From Sporolactobacillus pectinivorans (GTDB taxonomy: Bacteria; Bacillota; Bacilli; Bacillales; Sporolactobacillaceae), in assembly GCF_002802965.1 (NCBI RefSeq), contig NZ_NXGA01000001.1, positions 2,164,181 through 2,186,758 on the forward strand: a stretch of DNA of 22,578 bases, read 5' to 3'. Position numbers and translations under genes: made by a program. This document shows, piece by piece, positions 6,413 to 15,010 of this stretch. A model generated the notes under the pieces. It was given only the letters and a program-made list of their open reading frames with translations, ran no database searches and was not told where the DNA came from. Position 1 is the stretch's first letter; each line of letters starts with the position of its first letter.

Positions 6413-8404
6413 ATGAAGCGCACAAATGATTATTTGAACGATAAACATAAAATCCAAGAAATAGAGGATCCGTCACTAACCATACATAACAGTAGAACAT
6501 CCCGCTGGCTGCGGGAAAAACATCGCAGATACATCCCTAGCCTTGATGGATTGAGAGCCATCGCTGTTTTTGCGGTTATTTTCTATCACCTCGGTTTTCC
6601 GTGGGCAAGCGGGGGATTGCTCGGTGTCAGCGTCTTTTTCGTCCTGTCCGGTTATTTGATTACTGACATTCTACTCGCCGAATGGGGAGAACGGGGGTCT
6701 ATCAGCCTTAAAACTTTCTGGATGAGACGGGCGAGGCGTCTGCTTCCGGCGCTTTTTTTTACTTTAGCGGCTTTGTTTATCTGGCTTCTTTTCTTCAGAC
6801 CTTCTATGCTGTCTTCTTTCAGGGATGATGCGCTGGCCGCAATTTTTTATGTCAGCAACTGGTGGTACATTTTTCATCATCTTTCTTATTTTCAAAGCTA
6901 TGAAAATCCTTCGCTGCTGACTCATTTCTGGTCGCTTGGTGTTGAAGAACAGTTCTATTGGATTTGGCCTGTTTTTATCCTGTTTGCTTTCCGTCATCCG
7001 AAAATTCGTCGCTATTTATTTGTGATTACTTTGGTGGGAGCTGTTCTTTCGGCAGCACTGATGGCTGTTTTGTACCAGCCGGGAGCTGATCCGAGCAGAA
7101 TTTACTACGGTACAGACACGCGTGCATTTTCAATTTTAATTGGCGCTGCGCTTGCTATGATTTTACCAAGCAGGAAATTTACCAACCCTTTATCGGCCGG
7201 ATCACGGATTTTACTTGAAGCGGCCGGGACTCTGGGATTCATTGTGATTCTTGCTATGATCGCTTTTTCAAATGAATATGACGGGTTTATTTATCGGGGG
7301 GGCATGTTTGGCATGTCCGTTGCGGCTGCTGCTGTCATAGCAGCCGCTGTGCATCCATCAACGTGGTTCGGGAAAGTTCTCGGCATACTGCCGCTTCGGT
7401 GGATTGGCGTTCGCTCTTACAGCATGTATTTATGGCAGTATCCGATCATTATCCTGTCGCTCAATAATTTTGATGCGGGTGTCCCGCGCTTTGCACGTTT
7501 TTTTGTAGAAATTGTATTGATCATTGTCATTTCCACTCTTTCTCTGGAACTGATTGAAAATCCCTTCCGCTCCGGAGCAGTCGGCCGTTTTTTTAAGAAC
7601 TATGTTTTCAATAAACCGGCTTCTGTCAAGTGGCGGATTCTAAGCGTCTTGGCGGCATCATTGGTTATTGTTTTCGCCTGTGCGGGCGTCTTTGCACAGA
7701 GCCGAAACTCCGCAGCCGTAAAGAAAAGCAATGCGGGTGAGTCCATTCAGGCTGTTCAGCAGAAAGACGCAACGAATACACAGGTGAAGAGCGATACTGC
7801 GGCTAAAACCAGGCAAAAGAGAAATACCGAGGCAAAAACTCAGCCGGTTTCAAAAACGGCGGCAGTTACAAATAATACTGCTACGGTTACGAAAAAATCA
7901 GGAAACCTAAATCAGGTACAGGCTCTGCAGCAGGATCACGTCACGGTTATCGGCGATTCAATCATGGAGGATATCAAACCTTATCTCGGTCCGTCATTCA
8001 GCCACATCACGATTAATGCGAGAGTAGGCAGACAGTTTGACGAAGCTTTCGGCATAGTCAGCCAGATGAAAAGTGCCGGAACCCTGGGCAATATTGTCAT
8101 CGTGGAATTGGGAACGAACGGGCCGGTGACGATGAGTCAGATGTCTTTATTAATTCAGCAAATTGGTTCAAAAACTCATATTATTGTCACTACCACTCGT
8201 GTTCCGAGGCCCTGGCAGGATCTAGTCAATCAGACCATGCGGCAGGCTGCGGCTGAGTACCCGAACATCAGCCTTGTCGATTGGTATGCTGCAAGCAGCG
8301 GCCATCCTGATTATTTTGCACCCGACACCGTTCATCTAAATCCTATCGGTTCAAAAATATACGCAGGCCTTCTTTTCAATGCTGTGGCCTCATTGACGAA
8401 ATAG
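6413..8404 (+). CDS. OatA/YrhL-like acyltransferase: AT3 membrane domain plus SGNH domain
   Basis: The product is 663 residues from ATG 6413, chosen because AAGAAGGGA lies 12 bases upstream; an in-frame GTG at 6359 lacks a good site. After a charged cytoplasmic N-terminus comes an acyltransferase-3 domain of about ten membrane helices (residues about 45-435), opening with YIPSLDGLRAIAVFAVIFYH and its conserved His59. A low-complexity Lys/Thr/Gln/Ala linker (about 440-505) leads to an SGNH hydrolase-like domain with VIGDSIMED (Ser516), a GTNG motif and DTVHLNP (Asp638, His641), the expected Ser-Asp-His set. OatA-type enzymes move acetyl groups across the membrane and place them on peptidoglycan N-acetylmuramic acid, giving lysozyme resistance. 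Teichoic acid or another polysaccharide is an alternative acceptor. It stands alone, with no other wall gene adjacent. Confidence 0.88.
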   Translation: MKRTNDYLNDKHKIQEIEDPSLTIHNSRTSRWLREKHRRYIPSLDGLRAIAVFAVIFYHLGFPWASGGLLGVSVFFVLSGYLITDILLAEWGERGSISLKTFWMRRARRLLPALFFTLAALFIWLLFFRPSMLSSFRDDALAAIFYVSNWWYIFHHLSYFQSYENPSLLTHFWSLGVEEQFYWIWPVFILFAFRHPKIRRYLFVITLVGAVLSAALMAVLYQPGADPSRIYYGTDTRAFSILIGAALAMILPSRKFTNPLSAGSRILLEAAGTLGFIVILAMIAFSNEYDGFIYRGGMFGMSVAAAAVIAAAVHPSTWFGKVLGILPLRWIGVRSYSMYLWQYPIIILSLNNFDAGVPRFARFFVEIVLIIVISTLSLELIENPFRSGAVGRFFKNYVFNKPASVKWRILSVLAASLVIVFACAGVFAQSRNSAAVKKSNAGESIQAVQQKDATNTQVKSDTAAKTRQKRNTEAKTQPVSKTAAVTNNTATVTKKSGNLNQVQALQQDHVTVIGDSIMEDIKPYLGPSFSHITINARVGRQFDEAFGIVSQMKSAGTLGNIVIVELGTNGPVTMSQMSLLIQQIGSKTHIIVTTTRVPRPWQDLVNQTMRQAAAEYPNISLVDWYAASSGHPDYFAPDTVHLNPIGSKIYAGLLFNAVASLTK

Positions 8405-8446
8405 CGTGTTCACCACTGGATGCTCTATTTTTTCGGAATAACGAAA

Positions 8447-9127
8447 TTATCTCCGTGAAGTGAAAAAGATTTCAAACAACCAGAAGATGAGAAGAATATA
8501 GAGAGAAAAGAGCAAAGAGACGCTGACTGAGAACAAGTTTACATGACTGAAAAGCTGCGAGAAAAATGCGGCAGGCCTGATTATATCCCAGGAATTGAAT
8601 CTCAGGAATCTGCCGACATAAATAGCGTAGCCGCTGATCAGGCTGATGAGGATGACAGCAATGTTTGCGGTCTCTTTCCCCATGCTTTGGACCATTGCCT
8701 GATATACGAAATAAAAAGAGAGCATTCCGGCACATGTCCCCAGAAAAACACCAATACCGATATGAACTAGACTTATCCAGACAGTTATATCCGTGGAATA
8801 AACAGTCGGAGAGTGAGCATTAGAGGCGTAAAATGTAATGCCCTGAATATGAATGAAATCTGTGATCATATAAGGAGCATTAGGAAAGAAGAGCAGCCAG
8901 AGCAGGCCACGCCACCAGACGTGCTTTCCGTCAGGATTCATCATGCCGGACCGGAACTGCAGGGAAAATAGAAGTGGTAGCAGGGCCAGAAACACATTCC
9001 AGACCATCATGATATGAATCAGCCTTCTTGTAATAATAATCACAGGTATGCTTATTAAGATGTAAAGGGCAAAAAAAAGAACTAAGGACTGTTCCAATGA
9101 ACCGCTATGGTTTTTCAGTCTCAGCAA
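8447..9127 (-). CDS. DUF1361 integral membrane protein
   Basis: The product is a 226-residue multi-helix membrane protein matching DUF1361 through MVWNVFLALLPLLFS, WLLFFPNAPYMITDFIHI and GRFLRFNSWDI. Six or seven hydrophobic segments span nearly the whole length. The start is TTG at 9127, supported by a strong GGGAGGG site eight bases upstream; no ATG fits better. No function is established for the family as far as I know. It converges with the acyltransferase gene, 42 bases separating their stops; a small TTTCG/CGAAA hairpin in the gap lacks a proper T-run, so I do not call it a terminator. Confidence 0.85.
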   Translation of the reverse strand: MLRLKNHSGSLEQSLVLFFALYILISIPVIIITRRLIHIMMVWNVFLALLPLLFSLQFRSGMMNPDGKHVWWRGLLWLLFFPNAPYMITDFIHIQGITFYASNAHSPTVYSTDITVWISLVHIGIGVFLGTCAGMLSFYFVYQAMVQSMGKETANIAVILISLISGYAIYVGRFLRFNSWDIIRPAAFFSQLFSHVNLFSVSVSLLFSLYILLIFWLFEIFFTSRR

Positions 9128-9176
9128 GCTGTTTTCCCTCCCAATAGGCAGATGCCCTATGAGAACACGTGATATT

Positions 9177-9357
9177 TTACTTCCAATACATCAATGCTGT
9201 AATGATACAGCCAAGCATTGCGGATGTGGAAACGATTTGAATCCAGAAACGGGTAACGGACGAGATCCCATATATATCATACGAGCAAAAGGCAGAAATA
9301 GAGCAATAAGTGTATCAAGGCGTGCCCGATCGATTATTTTGGCTTTTTTGCAGCCAT
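9177..9357 (-). pseudogene. Possible relic of a small membrane protein gene
   Basis: On the minus strand an ATG at 9357 has GAAGG seven bases upstream, then reads MAAKKPK and a stop. Beyond it the same frame gives a hydrophobic run (HALIHLLLYFCLLLV). After one frameshift another frame continues through RFWIQIVSTSAMLGCIITAL and MYWK to a stop at 9177. Joined, the pieces would make a roughly 60-residue protein with two membrane helices, about 50 bases upstream of the DUF1361 gene on the same strand. I do not recognise the family. The reading is tentative, since it needs one nonsense codon and one frameshift. Confidence 0.28.
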
Positions 9358-9574
9358 CTGTCTGCCTTCAGGTAGAAATCTCCAATTAAATAAAACCGTC
9401 ATTTCATTTTCTTTTCTAAGGTTGTATTATTCTCAGATCCGGATAGAAGCATCCGAAATGATCATTCATGAATCTGCTGATCGAGCATCTTACACTGCTT
9501 AAAACCGGAAAAATTTTTATTTCCCGAATCAGTTATTCCCGGTAAAATGAAAGAAAAGAAATCGGGAGGTAGCC

Positions 9575-9678
9575 ATGAAACGCAAAATTGCCAGCATGTG
9601 AGGGCTTGATGAGATTCCTATGAAAACTGGGCAAGAGAACGTTTAATTGACAATAACCGGATGGAAGCATTATCTTAA
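9575..9678 (+). pseudogene. Possible relic of a very small gene upstream of menF
   Basis: A good ribosome binding site (CGGGAGG) precedes ATG 9575, which reads MKRKIASM then TGA; the frame continues GLDEIP, and after a one-base shift YENWARERLIDNNRMEALS up to a stop at 9676-9678. The second piece has normal protein-like composition. It could be a decayed gene of about 33 residues, or an 8-codon leader followed by chance sequence. The family is not recognised. The menF promoter lies inside its 3' part. Confidence 0.3.
9647..9676 (+). promoter_or_regulatory. Predicted sigma-A promoter of the men operon
   Basis: A perfect -35 TTGACA (9647-9652) and a -10 TATCTT (9671-9676, four of six consensus bases) are separated by 18 bases. 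Transcription would begin near 9684, about 40 bases before the menF start. No other candidate close to menF is as good. Confidence 0.5.
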
Positions 9679-9725
9679 AAAGACATGAATTGTTCATAAT
9701 TAACACAGATTTAGGGTGATTTGCT

Positions 9726-11147
9726 TTGGTGATGGACGGGATTGTTAATGGGTACAGTGATCCTTTTGTTTCGATACGGGGAGAAGGAACGACGAGCCGA
9801 AAGACACTGGTCAGTCTGACGAAGAAAATACGGCGAATGGATCCAGTGATCTTTTATCAGTCTGGAAATGAATATTTTGCCGGCAGGCGTTTTTACTGGC
9901 AGAGCCAATCAGGCAATTTTTTGATGGCCGGGCTGGGAATTACAGAAAAGATCAAGGTAGATGGGGAATCTGCCCGTATGCAGCAAGTCAGGGACAGATG
10001 GTCGGAGCTCACGAAAACAGCTGTCAGAACCGGTGTTATCGATCAGGAAGGAACAGGTCCCGCGTTGTTCGGGGGTTTTTCGTTTGATCCAGAAAAAGAA
10101 TCCGATGATCTTTGGCAAAACTTTGGCAGTGGCGTGTTCTATCTGCCCGCTTTTTTGCTGACGGTTTCCGGAGGACAGACTTATCTGACCATCAATCAGT
10201 ATGCCCTTCCCGGAGAGAGTTTAGAGACAACTGTCAATCAGATGGAAGAACAGGCAGATGAAATTTTGAGCGGATACCGTCCGGATGAACATACATCTTC
10301 CGAAGCGGAGTGGCTGGAGCTGGAGAAACAGGATCCGAAAAAATGGATAAAATTAGTTAATCTAACCGTAGAAAAATTAAATGCCGGCAAACTGGATAAA
10401 GCCGTTTTATCAAGGACATTAAAACTCATTTCAGATCGCCATACGGAGATTGGGGCGGTCTTGCGCAGGCTTCAAAAGCAACAAGAAGGGAATTTTATTT
10501 TTAGCCTGGAAGCGGGAAATGACTGCTTTATCGGTGCCAGTCCGGAACTTTTGGCTAGGAAAGAGAACAAAAAACTTTTTTCTTCGTGTCTTGCGGGCTC
10601 AATCGAACGTGGCAGGGACTGGGAAGAGGATGAAAAGCTGGGCAATGAGTTGCTACGTGACCGGAAAAACCTGCTAGAGCATCGCTATGTCGTCTCAACC
10701 GTGAAAAGCGCACTGCAAGTGATCTGCGAAAATCTAAATATACCTGACCAACCGGTTTTGATGAAAAACAAGCATATCCAGCATTTGTATACGCCTGTTG
10801 AAGGAACCTGCGCAGATGGAATCACGCTCTTTGATATTGTGGCCAGGCTTCACCCGACACCTGCTCTTGGCGGCTTTCCAAGAGATGAAGCTATAAAATG
10901 GATTCGGGAAAATGAATGCTTTAATCGCGGCTTATATGCTTCGCCGATTGGCTGGGTTGATTCGGACGGAAATGGCGAATTTGCCGTAGGGATCCGTTCC
11001 GCTCTCGTCTCCGACCAAGAAGCCACACTTTTTGCCGGATGCGGAATTGTTAAAGATTCTGTTGCTGAGAAAGAATACGAAGAAACAGCGATCAAATTTC
11101 GACCGATGCTGGATGGACTGGGGGGTTCAGGTCATGGATCACGGTGA
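9726..11147 (+). CDS. menF: Isochorismate synthase MenF
   Basis: The product is a 473-residue chorismate-utilising enzyme that converts chorismate to isochorismate, the first committed step to menaquinone. The C-terminal catalytic half shows KLDKAVLSR (Lys225, the position of the water-activating lysine), IGASPELLARKE (269-280), LAGSIERG (289-296), HLYTPVEGT, HPTPALGG (376-383) and LYASPIGW (403-410). The start is taken as TTG 9726, eight bases after AGGGTGA; GTG 9729 and ATG 9732 are in frame and possible. DhbC-type siderophore isochorismate synthases share the fold, but the overlap with menD (14 bases) makes MenF the right name. Confidence 0.94.
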   Translation: MVMDGIVNGYSDPFVSIRGEGTTSRKTLVSLTKKIRRMDPVIFYQSGNEYFAGRRFYWQSQSGNFLMAGLGITEKIKVDGESARMQQVRDRWSELTKTAVRTGVIDQEGTGPALFGGFSFDPEKESDDLWQNFGSGVFYLPAFLLTVSGGQTYLTINQYALPGESLETTVNQMEEQADEILSGYRPDEHTSSEAEWLELEKQDPKKWIKLVNLTVEKLNAGKLDKAVLSRTLKLISDRHTEIGAVLRRLQKQQEGNFIFSLEAGNDCFIGASPELLARKENKKLFSSCLAGSIERGRDWEEDEKLGNELLRDRKNLLEHRYVVSTVKSALQVICENLNIPDQPVLMKNKHIQHLYTPVEGTCADGITLFDIVARLHPTPALGGFPRDEAIKWIRENECFNRGLYASPIGWVDSDGNGEFAVGIRSALVSDQEATLFAGCGIVKDSVAEKEYEETAIKFRPMLDGLGGSGHGSR

Positions 11148-12879
11148 AGTGCTTTCAGCTTATTTATCAGCCTTTATCGATGAACTGGTGAAAAATGGGG
11201 TCACGGATGTTGTTCTGAGTCCCGGATCACGATCCACGCCGCTTGCTTTGCTCCTTGCTGATAGGCCGGAGATAAAAATTTTTCTGGATATCGATGAACG
11301 TTCGGCCGGATTTATGGCGCTAGGCATCGCAAAAGCGAAAAAAAATCCGGTCGCTCTGCTATGCACTTCGGGGACGGCTGCTGCCAACTACTTTCCCGCA
11401 GTCGTCGAAGCGTTTTATAGCAGGGTTCCGCTCATCGTACTGACTGCCGACCGGCCTTATGAATTGCAGGATGTCGGTGCTCCGCAAACGATTAATCAAG
11501 CAGAAATGTATGGCAGTCATGTGAAAAGGTTTGCCGAAATCGAAATTCCGGAACATGATTTTGGCCTGATCGACCATATTCGGATGATTTGCACGCGGTT
11601 CATTGCAGCTGCGACCTGCTCTCCGTGCGGGCCTGTACACCTCAATTTCCCGCTTCGTGAGCCGCTGGTACCGGACATGGAATTCCTTTCGCGCGGCAGT
11701 CGTGGGGAGCAGAGATCCGTATCAATCAGATCCGGACGAGTTACTTTGGCAGAATCAGAAATCGATCAAATTGCAGAAACGATTCAACGCAAACGAAAAG
11801 GTGTGATCATTTGCGGTGCGGTCGATTCAGAAGGATTTGAGGAGCAGGTCATTGTCCTAGCCGACAAGCTTGGTTTTCCGATCCTTGCTGATCCTTTGTC
11901 ACAATTGCGCCGCGGATCTCATCCGTCTCGCAGTATCATAGAGAGCTATGATGCTTTTTTGCGTGATGGACAAGCCGCTGCTTTTTTAAAAGCTGATCTT
12001 GTGATCCGATTCGGCGCAATACCCGTGTCAAAAGCGCTGAAAGTATGGATTGAAAAACAGGAAGCCGTGCAGCTTGTCGTTGACGGCGGCTGCGGGTGGC
12101 GAGATCCTGCAGGAGTAGCAACAGGAATGGTTTATTGTGATGAAACATGGTTTTGCAAAATGATTGTCTCTAGTCTGCCGAAGCCACCCGATCAGAACTG
12201 GATCACTCTGTGGTATCGTGTGAATCAGGAGGTAAAAGATATTTTGTCAGGTATATACGATGAGAAAGCTCTGAGTGAGGAAAAGTTATTCGCCAAGCTG
12301 AACCAATTGCTTCCGGATCAATGCAGTTTGTTTGTCGGCAACAGTATGCCTGTCAGAGAGCTTGACACATTTCTATTCACGGACAAACCTGATGTTGCGA
12401 TTTTTGCCAATCGTGGAGCAAGCGGGATCGACGGCATTGTATCAACGGCTGTCGGCGTCAGCCTTGTCAGAGAAAATACAGTACTGGTCATAGGTGACCT
12501 GAGTTTTTTTCATGATATGAATGGGCTGCTGGCTGCAAAACAGCACCATGCGAACCTGACAATTATATTGATTAATAATGATGGTGGCGGTATTTTTTCT
12601 TTTCTGCCCCAGGCTTCAGAGAAGAGATATTTTGAAGCACTGTTTGGCACACCCCATGGACTGGATTTTTCCAACACCGCGCATTTATACGATGCGGACT
12701 ACTCAAAAGTAGGTAATTGGAACGAGTTTGATCATGCTTTGCTCGGTTCTTTTCAAAAAAAAGGTTTGAAGATCATCGAGGTTCCGACAGACCGTGATGA
12801 AAATGTTCACATCCGAAAACGGTTGTTTCATCAAATCAGCAAGAAAATATCGGCGATCGCTGATGGTCAAAGTTCATGA
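11134..12879 (+). CDS. menD: SEPHCHC synthase MenD
   Basis: The product is a 581-residue thiamine-diphosphate enzyme that joins isochorismate with 2-oxoglutarate to make 2-succinyl-5-enolpyruvyl-6-hydroxy-3-cyclohexene-1-carboxylate. The N-terminal domain has VVLSPGSRSTPLALLLAD and LDIDERSAGF with Glu55, the glutamate that activates the cofactor. The C-terminal domain has the cofactor and metal-binding stretch GDLSFFHDMNGLL (about residue 454), then IILINNDGGGIFSFLPQ. Length is normal for MenD. ATG 11134 is chosen because it follows a run of G about eight bases upstream and fits the family N-terminus; the longer frame to 11032 would lie inside menF. It overlaps menF by 14 bases and menH by 4 (ATGA), so translation is likely coupled. 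Confidence 0.95.
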   Translation: MDHGEVLSAYLSAFIDELVKNGVTDVVLSPGSRSTPLALLLADRPEIKIFLDIDERSAGFMALGIAKAKKNPVALLCTSGTAAANYFPAVVEAFYSRVPLIVLTADRPYELQDVGAPQTINQAEMYGSHVKRFAEIEIPEHDFGLIDHIRMICTRFIAAATCSPCGPVHLNFPLREPLVPDMEFLSRGSRGEQRSVSIRSGRVTLAESEIDQIAETIQRKRKGVIICGAVDSEGFEEQVIVLADKLGFPILADPLSQLRRGSHPSRSIIESYDAFLRDGQAAAFLKADLVIRFGAIPVSKALKVWIEKQEAVQLVVDGGCGWRDPAGVATGMVYCDETWFCKMIVSSLPKPPDQNWITLWYRVNQEVKDILSGIYDEKALSEEKLFAKLNQLLPDQCSLFVGNSMPVRELDTFLFTDKPDVAIFANRGASGIDGIVSTAVGVSLVRENTVLVIGDLSFFHDMNGLLAAKQHHANLTIILINNDGGGIFSFLPQASEKRYFEALFGTPHGLDFSNTAHLYDADYSKVGNWNEFDHALLGSFQKKGLKIIEVPTDRDENVHIRKRLFHQISKKISAIADGQSS

Positions 12880-13700
12880 ATCTAATGATCCGCGGCGTTT
12901 CTTATCATATTGAAATGAAAGGCCAGGGCCAGCCGCTGCTGCTGCTTCACGGCTTTACCGGCAGCCTGAACACATGGCAGTTTTTCGAATCAACATGCTC
13001 TGATCACTTTAAATTAGTCATGATTGATATAATTGGCCATGGCGAGACAGATTGTCCAGCAGATCCGCAAAGGTATACGATGAGTGAAGTGGGAAAGGAT
13101 ATTGCCGTACTGCTGGATCAATTTCATTTGGATCGGGTACATGTACTGGGCTATTCGATGGGTGGCAGACTAGCACTCAGCTTCGCCTCACTTTTTCCGG
13201 AACGGGTGCGGAGCTTGATTCTAGAAAGTGTTTCTCCCGGTCTGCGGACAGCAGCGGAAAGAAAAGCTCGCAGAATCCACGACCAAGATCTGGCGGAGTC
13301 TATAATGAAAGACGGCGTCTTATCATTTGTGGATTCGTGGGAGAATATTCCACTGTTTGACACTCAAAAAGGATTGCCACAATCCATACAAGATAACGTC
13401 AGGAAAGAACGTCTTTCTAACAGAAAAGAAGGTCTGTCTTGCAGCCTTCTGGGTATGGGAACCGGATCGCAGCCGCCGTTGTGGGGCCGTCTTCATGAGT
13501 TGTCTTTTCCCGTTTTACTAATTACGGGACAGATGGACCCAAAATTCTCAAGTATTGCCTCCGAGATGAAGCAACTGCTGAGAAACGCGGAATTTAAGAG
13601 TGTTCCCGAAGCCGGTCATAATGTTCATTTGGAAAAAGCGAGTATATTTTCAGACATTGTTGGAAGATTTTTGTTTGAAAAAGCTAAACGGCATGACTGA
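12876..13700 (+). CDS. menH: SHCHC synthase MenH (alpha/beta hydrolase)
   Basis: The product is a 274-residue alpha/beta-hydrolase that removes pyruvate from the MenD product to give 2-succinyl-6-hydroxy-2,4-cyclohexadiene-1-carboxylate. The oxyanion-hole motif LLLLHGFTGS (21-30), nucleophile elbow LGYSMGGR with Ser94, Asp221 in ITGQMDPK and His248 in EAGHNVHLE form the expected triad. The start overlaps the menD stop in ATGA and has no clear Shine-Dalgarno sequence, so it probably depends on MenD translation. Position between menD and menC supports MenH over other hydrolases of this large family. Confidence 0.92.
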   Translation: MNLMIRGVSYHIEMKGQGQPLLLLHGFTGSLNTWQFFESTCSDHFKLVMIDIIGHGETDCPADPQRYTMSEVGKDIAVLLDQFHLDRVHVLGYSMGGRLALSFASLFPERVRSLILESVSPGLRTAAERKARRIHDQDLAESIMKDGVLSFVDSWENIPLFDTQKGLPQSIQDNVRKERLSNRKEGLSCSLLGMGTGSQPPLWGRLHELSFPVLLITGQMDPKFSSIASEMKQLLRNAEFKSVPEAGHNVHLEKASIFSDIVGRFLFEKAKRHD

Positions 13701-13727
13701 AACTGGCAAGCGGGGAGCACCCAAGAA

Positions 13728-13808
13728 AAAGTGGCTGGAAAAGGGTCAAAGTTGGCTGGAGAAAGTTCTGAACGCCTGGAAACCTTGCAAAGCCGCTGGA
13801 AAGAATTT
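13728..13808 (+). repeat. Degenerate 20-21-base tandem repeat between menH and menC
   Basis: CTGGA occurs at 13735, 13756, 13776 and 13796, a spacing of 21, 20 and 20 bases, within related surroundings (AAAGTGGCTGGAAAA, AAAGTTGGCTGGAGAAA, GAACGCCTGGAAACC, AAAGCCGCTGGAAAG). It fills most of the 132-base gap where other Bacillales carry menB and menE. A 42-codon frame (13693-13821) runs through it, starting inside the menH stop as ATGACTGA and reading a Trp/Lys-rich heptad-like sequence, but it has no ribosome binding site and I do not call it a gene. Confidence 0.5.
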
Positions 13809-13832
13809 TATGGACTTATAGGGAATGATAGC

Positions 13833-14936
13833 ATGGACATCCGTTCGATAACACTTCGGTTAATTGAATCACCGTTAAAGATACCCTTTACAACACATCT
13901 TGAAACGGTCACCAAGCGTCAGGCAATTATTATCGAAGCCAAGGACAGCAGTGGGGGGATCGGTTTTGGTGAAGCCGATCCTTTTTCCAGTCCTTGGTAT
14001 TCAGCGGAAACAATCACGACCTGCTGGCATGCGCTTTGCGGGTTTTTGGTGCCATTGACTTTACGGAAGGAAATTTCTGATCCATCTGCACTTGATCAAA
14101 TATGGTCGGGCATCCGGGGAAACAATATGGCAAAATCAGGCCTAAGCCAGGCAATCTGGGATCTGTACGCCAGGCAAAAGAAAGTTTATATTGGCAGCCT
14201 TTTTGGTGCAGAGAGGAAGGCAGTCGCTGCAGGCGCTGTTATTGCGGCAAACGATCCGAAAAATGCCATCGATCAGATTGAAAAATATTCGGAGGCGGGG
14301 TATCTTAGATACAAAATTAAAATATCCCGTCGGAATGATCTTAAGATTCTCTCCGCAATCCGGCAGCATTTTCCTGAAGTTGCACTTATGGCGGATGCCA
14401 ATTCCGCATACTCAATCCAGGATGCCAAACATCTTGAAAAGCTGGACGAGTTTGGTCTTCAAATGATTGAGCAGCCTCTAGCTTATAATGATCTGGTGGA
14501 TCATGCTCTTTTGCAAAGTAAAATAAAAACCCCCGTTTGTCTTGATGAAAGCATTGGTTCATTTCAGGATGCAAGAGCTGCATTGGCGCTTGGCAGCTGC
14601 AAAATAATCAACATAAAGATGGCGCGGGTCGGCGGATGGTCCGAAGCGGTCCGGATTCACGATTTGTGCTTCCGGCAGGATGTGCCGGTCTGGTGCGGCG
14701 GTATGATTGAATTCGGAGTAGCAAAAGCACACAATATTGCATTGGCAGCATTGAGAGGATTTATTCTGCCCGGTGATTTGTTTGCTGCTTCACGTTACTG
14801 GGAGGAAGACATTGTCGAACCGGAAATTACAGTAAACAAGGGGTGGATCCGGGTTCCTGAAAAAGCAGGAATAGGATTTGACATCAATGAAGAAGTCCTG
14901 GAAAGACTGACAGTGAAGAAAAATAATATCGAATGA
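13833..14936 (+). CDS. menC: o-Succinylbenzoate synthase MenC (enolase superfamily)
   Basis: The product is a 367-residue member of the muconate-lactonising/OSBS branch of the enolase superfamily; it dehydrates SHCHC to o-succinylbenzoate. The barrel carries YKIK with Lys161 and Lys163, metal ligands Asp188 (MADANSAY), Glu213 (IEQPL) and Asp238 (CLDES), and Lys262 (NIKMARVGG). These nearly coincide in numbering with the Amycolatopsis N-acylamino acid racemase/OSBS. ATG 13833 is chosen because AGGGA lies about eight bases upstream and the family N-terminus begins there; the frame is open back to 13731 but that part is repeat sequence. Members of this subgroup often also racemise N-succinylamino acids, so a second activity is possible. 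The men context argues for MenC as the main role. Confidence 0.92.
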   Translation: MDIRSITLRLIESPLKIPFTTHLETVTKRQAIIIEAKDSSGGIGFGEADPFSSPWYSAETITTCWHALCGFLVPLTLRKEISDPSALDQIWSGIRGNNMAKSGLSQAIWDLYARQKKVYIGSLFGAERKAVAAGAVIAANDPKNAIDQIEKYSEAGYLRYKIKISRRNDLKILSAIRQHFPEVALMADANSAYSIQDAKHLEKLDEFGLQMIEQPLAYNDLVDHALLQSKIKTPVCLDESIGSFQDARAALALGSCKIINIKMARVGGWSEAVRIHDLCFRQDVPVWCGGMIEFGVAKAHNIALAALRGFILPGDLFAASRYWEEDIVEPEITVNKGWIRVPEKAGIGFDINEEVLERLTVKKNNIE

Positions 14937-14988
14937 CATTTGTGAATTGTCCGGGACGTTGCTACATTCTTGATACGCACGGCGCAGC

Positions 14989-15004
14989 TCACATCGAAAT
15001 GTGA
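14989..15004. other. Small perfect hairpin between convergent transcripts
   Basis: TCACAT-CGAA-ATGTGA is a 6-bp perfect stem; read on the minus strand its loop is TTCG, a stable tetraloop sequence. It lies between the menC stop and the end of the minus-strand peptide ORF. Neither strand has a following T-run, so it is at most a weak transcript-end or stability structure. Confidence 0.3.
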
Positions 15005-15010
15005 ATCGTA

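Larger units (their letters stand above)
9128..9725. other. Gene-free stretch before the men operon
   Basis: No intact gene is convincing in these 598 bases. A 76-codon plus-strand frame at 9159-9389 has no ribosome binding site and an uncharacteristic composition. The stretch appears to hold two decayed small genes (9177-9357 minus and 9575-9678 plus) and the promoter of menF. Nothing else is recognised. Confidence 0.5.

Noticed and set aside
9159..9389. A 76-codon plus-strand frame
   Set aside because: No ribosome binding site and odd composition; the opposite strand explains the region better as a membrane-protein relic.
13693..13821. A 42-codon frame overlapping the menH stop as ATGACTGA, rich in Trp and Lys
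   Set aside because: It has no ribosome binding site and is made of the 20-21-base repeat, so its heptad-like pattern follows from the DNA repeat. Kept as a repeat, not a gene.
13731..13832. A longer N-terminus for MenC
   Set aside because: The extra 34 residues derive from the repeat and do not resemble the family; ATG 13833 has the ribosome binding site and the expected N-terminus.
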